Below are positions 58,892-64,000 of a stretch of DNA of 64,000 nucleotides, piece after piece; the stretch's first letter is position 1, and every line of letters begins with the position of its first letter. The DNA comes from Dysidea avara (lineage: Eukaryota > Porifera > Demospongiae > Dictyoceratida > Dysideidae). The stretch is taken from positions 7,589,277 through 7,653,276 of the forward strand of contig NC_089281.1 of assembly GCF_963678975.1 (NCBI RefSeq). Direction: 5' to 3'. The translations under genes were made by a program, and so were the position numbers. The notes below the pieces were generated by a model. That model was not told the DNA's origin. It searched no databases and was given only the letters and a program-made list of their open reading frames with translations.

Positions 58892-61800
58892 ATGTTGGCA
58901 TCAAGGATAACAAGTGTCTTTCTGTTGACAGTGTTTTTTGGAAAGATTGATGGAGTCCTTGTCAGTGTTTCAGATGGGGAAAGTGAACAAGATGAACTCA
59001 CCTGCTGTGACATTGGAAATCATTCAATGGTGTATGCACTGACTAACATCACCAACAATGGTGTTATCAAAGTAACAATGGATGTTGTACTGCCATCTAT
59101 CATAATACTGGAAGATCTTGAGAACATCACGATTGTTGGACAAAGAAACACTTCCATAAATTGTAGGAGTGTTGGAGCAGTCAAGTTCATCTCCTGCAGC
59201 AATGTTACCATTATAGGAATCAATTGGATAGGGTGTGGCTCTAAGAACAACCCGGTAATTGAATTTTATAATTCATCCAATACTACAATTCAAGACTCTT
59301 CTTTCCATAACTCAACAGGACAAGCTATTGTCCTATCAGAAGTGTCAAGTAATGTGAACATCAGCAATTGTGAGTTTACGCATAACAGTGAGCACCAAGG
59401 TCATGGTGCAGCAATACATTTCTCATCTCAGAATCATACTCAACTGCACTTTGTAATTGACAGTTGTAATTTCTCCTTTAATGGGGCTGCCGATAGTCTA
59501 GTCTACATTGATGGTCCAGTAAACAGATTGGATAATTTCTTATTTGTACAAGATTGTGTGTTCATTCAAAATCGAGGGGTGCCAATTTATGTTTCACATC
59601 ATAGACTACATCTTAATGGTAAACTATTGTTTCAACAGAACAGAGCAACTGCTGGTGGAGGAATTTTCGCCATTAACTCAATAGTTACATTTGATAATAA
59701 AGCTGATGTTAGCTTTATTAATAACTCAGCACTATCATATGGTGGGGCTATTTATCTCACTGATTCTAGAATATCGTTTGAGGAAAACACAGTTGTAAAC
59801 CTTAAAGAAAACAAAGCAAAAACTCTTGGGGGTGCAATATATTCTGTAAGCAACTCAGAGATCTTGTTTAATAGAAATACAATAGTACTATTTCATAAAA
59901 ATAGAGCTGGTGCATTTGGGGGAGCCCTGTACTCTCAAAAACAGTCCACCATAACATTTGATGAAGAATCAAACGTGACATTTACTGGCAATGTTGCTAG
60001 CATCAGTGGAGGAGCAATCCTCTCCCACTACCATTGTAGAATTTCATTTAGTAACAATTCTGAAGTGACCTTTAATGACAACAGAGCTGAATCTGGAGGA
60101 GCTGTTTACTCTGCCAGTCATTCTGCCATGTCATTTAATGGAAACTCAAATGTGGCTTTTAGTGGTAATGATGTCAGAGAAAGAGGAGGCGCAATTGATT
60201 CTTTTGATCGCTGCAACATCACATTCAATGAAAACTCACTGGTGACCTTTAAAGGCAACAAGGCTACATATGGTGGAGCAATGCGCTCTGCAAGATATTC
60301 TATTATCTCATTTAATGCAAAGTCAACGGTGAAATTTGAATATAATGACGCCAGCAATGGAGGAGGAGGAGGCATTGATTCCAAAAATAATTGCGATATC
60401 ATTTTTGATGCAAATTCAGCAGTGACATTCAAAGGAAATAGTGCCACTAAAGGAGGAGGTCTACAGTCTGTAGGTTTCTCCAGTGTATTAATTAGTGCAA
60501 ACACATCATTGATATTTGAAGGCAACCGTGCAACATACGGAGGAGCATTATCCTCTGACAGTTATTCTGAAATATTGTTTCTTGAAACATCAACAGTCAT
60601 ATTAACTGACAATAGTGGAACACTTGGAGGAGCTCTATACACTGATAAATATTCCAATGTACTATTTGGAGGGAATGCATCAGTGACATTTAGTGACAAT
60701 GATGCTATTCATGGTGGAGGTGCAATATTCTGCTATAAATTTTGTAGCCTCTTGTTTGGTCAACACTCCGTAACAGCCTTTAGTAACAACATGGCTCAAC
60801 AAAATGGAGGTGCCTTATTTTCCTATGACAATATCACCATCTTGTTTGATGGAAAGTCAAAAGTATTATTTAATAGAAATAGTGCTGTCAATGGAGGAGC
60901 TGTACAGTTGGAGGTTTATGGCAACATTTCATTTGATGGAGATACTGATGTAACATTTAAGGAGAATAAAGCCAGTGATAACGGAGGAGCTGTTTTCTCT
61001 TACAAAAACTGTTACATCGTCATTGATGGAAATTCATTGGTAACATTTATTGGCAATAATGCAACCACAGGAGGTGCTCTGGTTTCTAGAGACAACTCCA
61101 ATATGTCAGTTGATGGTAACGCTAATTTAATGTTTTCTCACAACAGTGCTATCTTAAATGGTGGAGCTGTGCATTGTGGTACTGAGTCCCAACTCAAATT
61201 TAATGGAAATTCTATAACAAGTTTTTACCATAATATAGCTGAACACGATGGTGGAGCCATGCATTGCAATGACCACTCTGATGTTATACTTGAAGCATAT
61301 GTAAGGGTAACATTTACAAACAACACTGCTGAAAATGGTGGAGCTATTGCTATCTTGCAATCCAATTTGATCTTTAGAATGAATTCATCAACAATATTTA
61401 ATAATAACCTTGCACTTAGAGATGGTGGAGCCTTATATCTTAGCAATGGTTTTAATGTGACATTTAAGGATGATTCTGATGTTATTTTCCTTCACAACAA
61501 TGCTGAGTTTCATGGTGGAGCAATTTATGGTGAACTAATAAACAGCATTCAGAGTACTGTATCCAACACTACAGATATTGATCTGCAGAATAATACTGCT
61601 CTTGTAGGCCCTGATGCCTACATCGATGTACCAGGATCTTGTGATGAATACTGCTTTGGTAACAGCATAGCTGGGTTGAAAGTGACGCATAATAATCCAC
61701 CTAGGAAACTGGCCTTCTATGATCCAGCTACATGTATTGATGATGATAACAAAACTTGCAAAACATATTATATATCTAATGTAATGCTTGGTCAAGATAT

Positions 61801-63969
61801 CACAATAGATGCCTGTGTACTTGGCTTTAATGATCAAACAGCTGGGAGTGTTGACTTTGTGGTCAGTAGTAAGGATCAAGAGTATAAAATTGATGGAAGG
61901 TTTGTGTCAGTTGCTTGTAAAGAGTTCCAAGGTGTCGGTGTAACTGGTAAGAGGATCTCTAACAGGACTAATTTTACAATGACAATTGCATCATATGTTA
62001 GCAGTCAATCAGAAATTTCGATCACACTAATCATGGAACTGTCACCATGCCACCCTGGTTTCTACTATAATGACTCCACAGAAACATGTATATGTTACAA
62101 TGATGTTGTGTCCTGTTCTGGTGGTACATCAATGATTAAGAGAGGTTATTGGTTTGGTTTAGTTAATAACAAGTCAACTGTTTCAATTTGTCCACTGAAC
62201 TATTGTAATTTTACCTCTTCTGAAACTAGCAACGGATTTTATCAACTTTCACCAATGAGGACAAACCAATGTATGTCACAAAGAAGTGGCACTGCTTGTG
62301 GTAGTTGCAGTGAAAATTACACACTCTCATTTGATTCTGTAGAATGTGTCAGTGTTGACAAGTGTACAACTAGCCAGACAATACTGGCAATTACATTATC
62401 AATGTTATATTGGGTAGTCATAGTTATGATAGTGTTTATTATGACTTACTATCATGTTGGAGTTGGCTATTTGTATGCTATCACATACTATTACAGTGTG
62501 CTGGATATCCTGTTGAACCAGAACTTACACATATCTCAGAGACTGCACATGACAATAAGCATCATTTCTAGTATCGTCAAAGTTACTCCACAGTTTCTAG
62601 GAAAGCTTTGCTTGGTACGAAATATGAGTGGCATTGACCAGCAGTTCATTCATTATATACATCCACTAGCTGTTACTCTTATTGTAGCAATTATCTGCCA
62701 ATCAGCCAGAATATCTCACAAGTTTTCAGCATTCATAAGCAGAGGAATAATCCATGTTGTGTGTTTCCTCTTCTTATTGTCATATACTTCTGTGGCTACG
62801 ACTTCACTGTTGCTGTTGAGATCACTGACTTTTGATAATGTGGATAAGGTTTACACTTACTTATCACCTGACATAGAGTATTTTAATGGTCGTCATCTAC
62901 CATATTTTATTGTGTCGTTGTTATGTGCACTAGTAATTGTGATTGGCCTCCCTGTTCTGCTTCTATTTGAGCCATTCCTCAATCACAAGATCAACTTTAC
63001 AAGTATAAAGCCATTGCTGGATCAGTTTCAAGGATGCTACAAGGACAAATATCGATGCTTTGCAGCTTATTACATGATTTGCCGGTTGATTATTATTTCA
63101 ATTATCATTTCTAATGGCAACAATACACAATATCTATTGATCACTGCTAGTACATTGTTAGCCTTAATACAGCTAATACTAAAACCATATGAAAGTGAAT
63201 TACTTAATGTTTTTGATGGTATGGTTTTGCAATTGATTATCTTGATTTCAATGATACCACTTGTTGACAGTTTTGATCCACTTTTCTTATCAGCAATTAC
63301 TATTGTTTTGGTGGTACTGCCATTAGTATCATTTGTTGTCATGGAATTGTTAGTATACAAAGAAACTATCAAGAAACTCACTACTTACTGTAGACATAAA
63401 CCCAGCAATTCTCCCAGTGTAGTGTCTGTGAGTGATATTGGTATTATTGTAGATGAAAACATGAGGAGAAATGCTACCGTTTGTGAAATGTAAGTATGTT
63501 GCTATACATGAATAATTGGCTTACTACTCAGGCATGTTGTAGCATAGATTTCAGTATATATCTAGAATTATTATTTGCATATTTCTTAGTTACTCTTTAC
63601 TATCCACCTATATCATTACTAACACTGTTTAAATGCTTTTGCCTACTATCAGGCAGTACAACATAATTTTAACAATGCGTTGCATTAGTGTTTAATAAAG
63701 TACATCCACTGTTTGTGGTTTAAAAGTCATATACGATGTATAATACCGTGTATTTAAGATGAGATCGTGTATTAATAGTGCTATATATACTTGTTAAGTA
63801 TGATGCATGTATATGTATGGCATTGTACCTATGCCAGTCTATTTTACAGTATCACAATTATATATATTTTTCTTCCTCTAGCATACTGAACTCAGAACCA
63901 GATGATGATTCTCAATTTATTAATTTTCGTGAATCCTTTATGGAGTTCATGGATGAGATTAGAGATTGA
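58892..63969 (+). CDS. Beta-helix (Pmp-repeat) multi-pass membrane receptor, copy 2, intact
   Basis: Exons 58892-63489 and 63882-63969, joined by GTAAGT...CTCTAG, give 1561 residues. The start at 58892 begins the signal peptide (MLASRITSVFLLTVFFGK); the in-frame ATG at 58865 would precede it and lies close to the TATA box. Domains: right-handed beta-helix-like region (about 60-250, many NxS/T sites); about 21 GGA-type repeats (about 250-880) with GGA(I/V/L), F and N at fixed spacing; a spacer; a Cys-rich membrane-proximal region (about 1045-1160, CHPGFYYNDSTETCICYNDV, CGSCSENYTLSFDSVEC); about ten hydrophobic segments (1164-1495); and a cytoplasmic tail ending in an acidic motif encoded by exon 2 (EPDDDSQFINFRESFMEFMD). 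Probably displayed at the cell surface. GGA/FxxN repeats were first described in chlamydial Pmp adhesins; here an intron and signal peptide show a eukaryotic gene. Ligand and signalling unknown. Confidence 0.93.
63490..63881 (+). other. Intron of receptor copy 2
   Basis: A 392-bp GT-AG intron between the codon for the last membrane-side Glu and the acidic tail exon. The matching intron of copy 1 is 618 bp. Apart from the splice sites I see no shared long block. Confidence 0.8.
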
Positions 63970-64000
63970 CCTCTTGATGACAGTGACAAGTGTATTATAC

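Noticed and set aside
59650-61530. Bacterial contamination or recent transfer from chlamydia because of Pmp repeats
   Set aside because: Spliced intron, TATA promoter, multi-pass eukaryote-style membrane domain and local base composition all fit the host.

Overview
This window looks like nuclear DNA of a non-bilaterian animal, most likely a demosponge. It is AT-rich, and several genes are split by very short introns (about 46-60 bp). It carries large proteins made of Pmp-type GGA-repeat beta-helices joined to multi-pass membrane domains, relics of RecQ-like and TRAF-like genes, and many short inverted-repeat elements. No organism label is given, so this is inference. All multi-exon models were spliced by eye from GT/GC-AG signals, reading phase and protein-family knowledge; there is no transcript evidence.

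Left part (about 0.5-12.6 kb) is a compact gene block. In order it holds: two exons of a possible HYLS1-like centriolar protein (-); a secreted RNase T2 (+, 8 exons); a secreted type-2 cystatin (-, 4 exons); a tail-anchored TPR protein that may be consortin-like (-, 9 exons, one only 7 nt); calcineurin B homologous protein CHP1 (+, 7 exons); IQCB1/NPHP5 (-, one uninterrupted ORF); and a decayed RecQ-like helicase gene (+) with an inverted-repeat element in its intron. The TPR and CHP1 genes start 61 bp apart. CHP1 and IQCB1 end 24 bp apart.

12.6-24.8 kb is gene-poor. It has an intronless, broken 2-hydroxyacid dehydrogenase copy (-), a decayed CR1/L2-like LINE (-), a fossil reverse-transcriptase element (+) and several foldback elements.

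24.8-30.2 kb and 58.8-64.0 kb hold two copies of one gene, facing away from each other about 28.8 kb apart. Each encodes a signal peptide, an N-terminal beta-helix region, about 21 GGA/F-x-x-N repeats, a Cys-rich segment, about ten hydrophobic segments and an acidic tail on its own small exon. The extracellular repeats have diverged, but long parts of the membrane domain are identical at DNA level, which suggests gene conversion. The left copy has a single +1 frame disruption; the right copy is open.

Between them lie an intact class A GPCR gene (-), a broken TRAF-like gene (+), and TDP1 (-, 16 exons found) with an N-terminal PBZ zinc finger. The rest is dispersed repeats, MITE-like elements (at least one hAT-type with a perfect 8-bp target duplication) and long microsatellites. 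I see no rRNA, tRNA or CRISPR.
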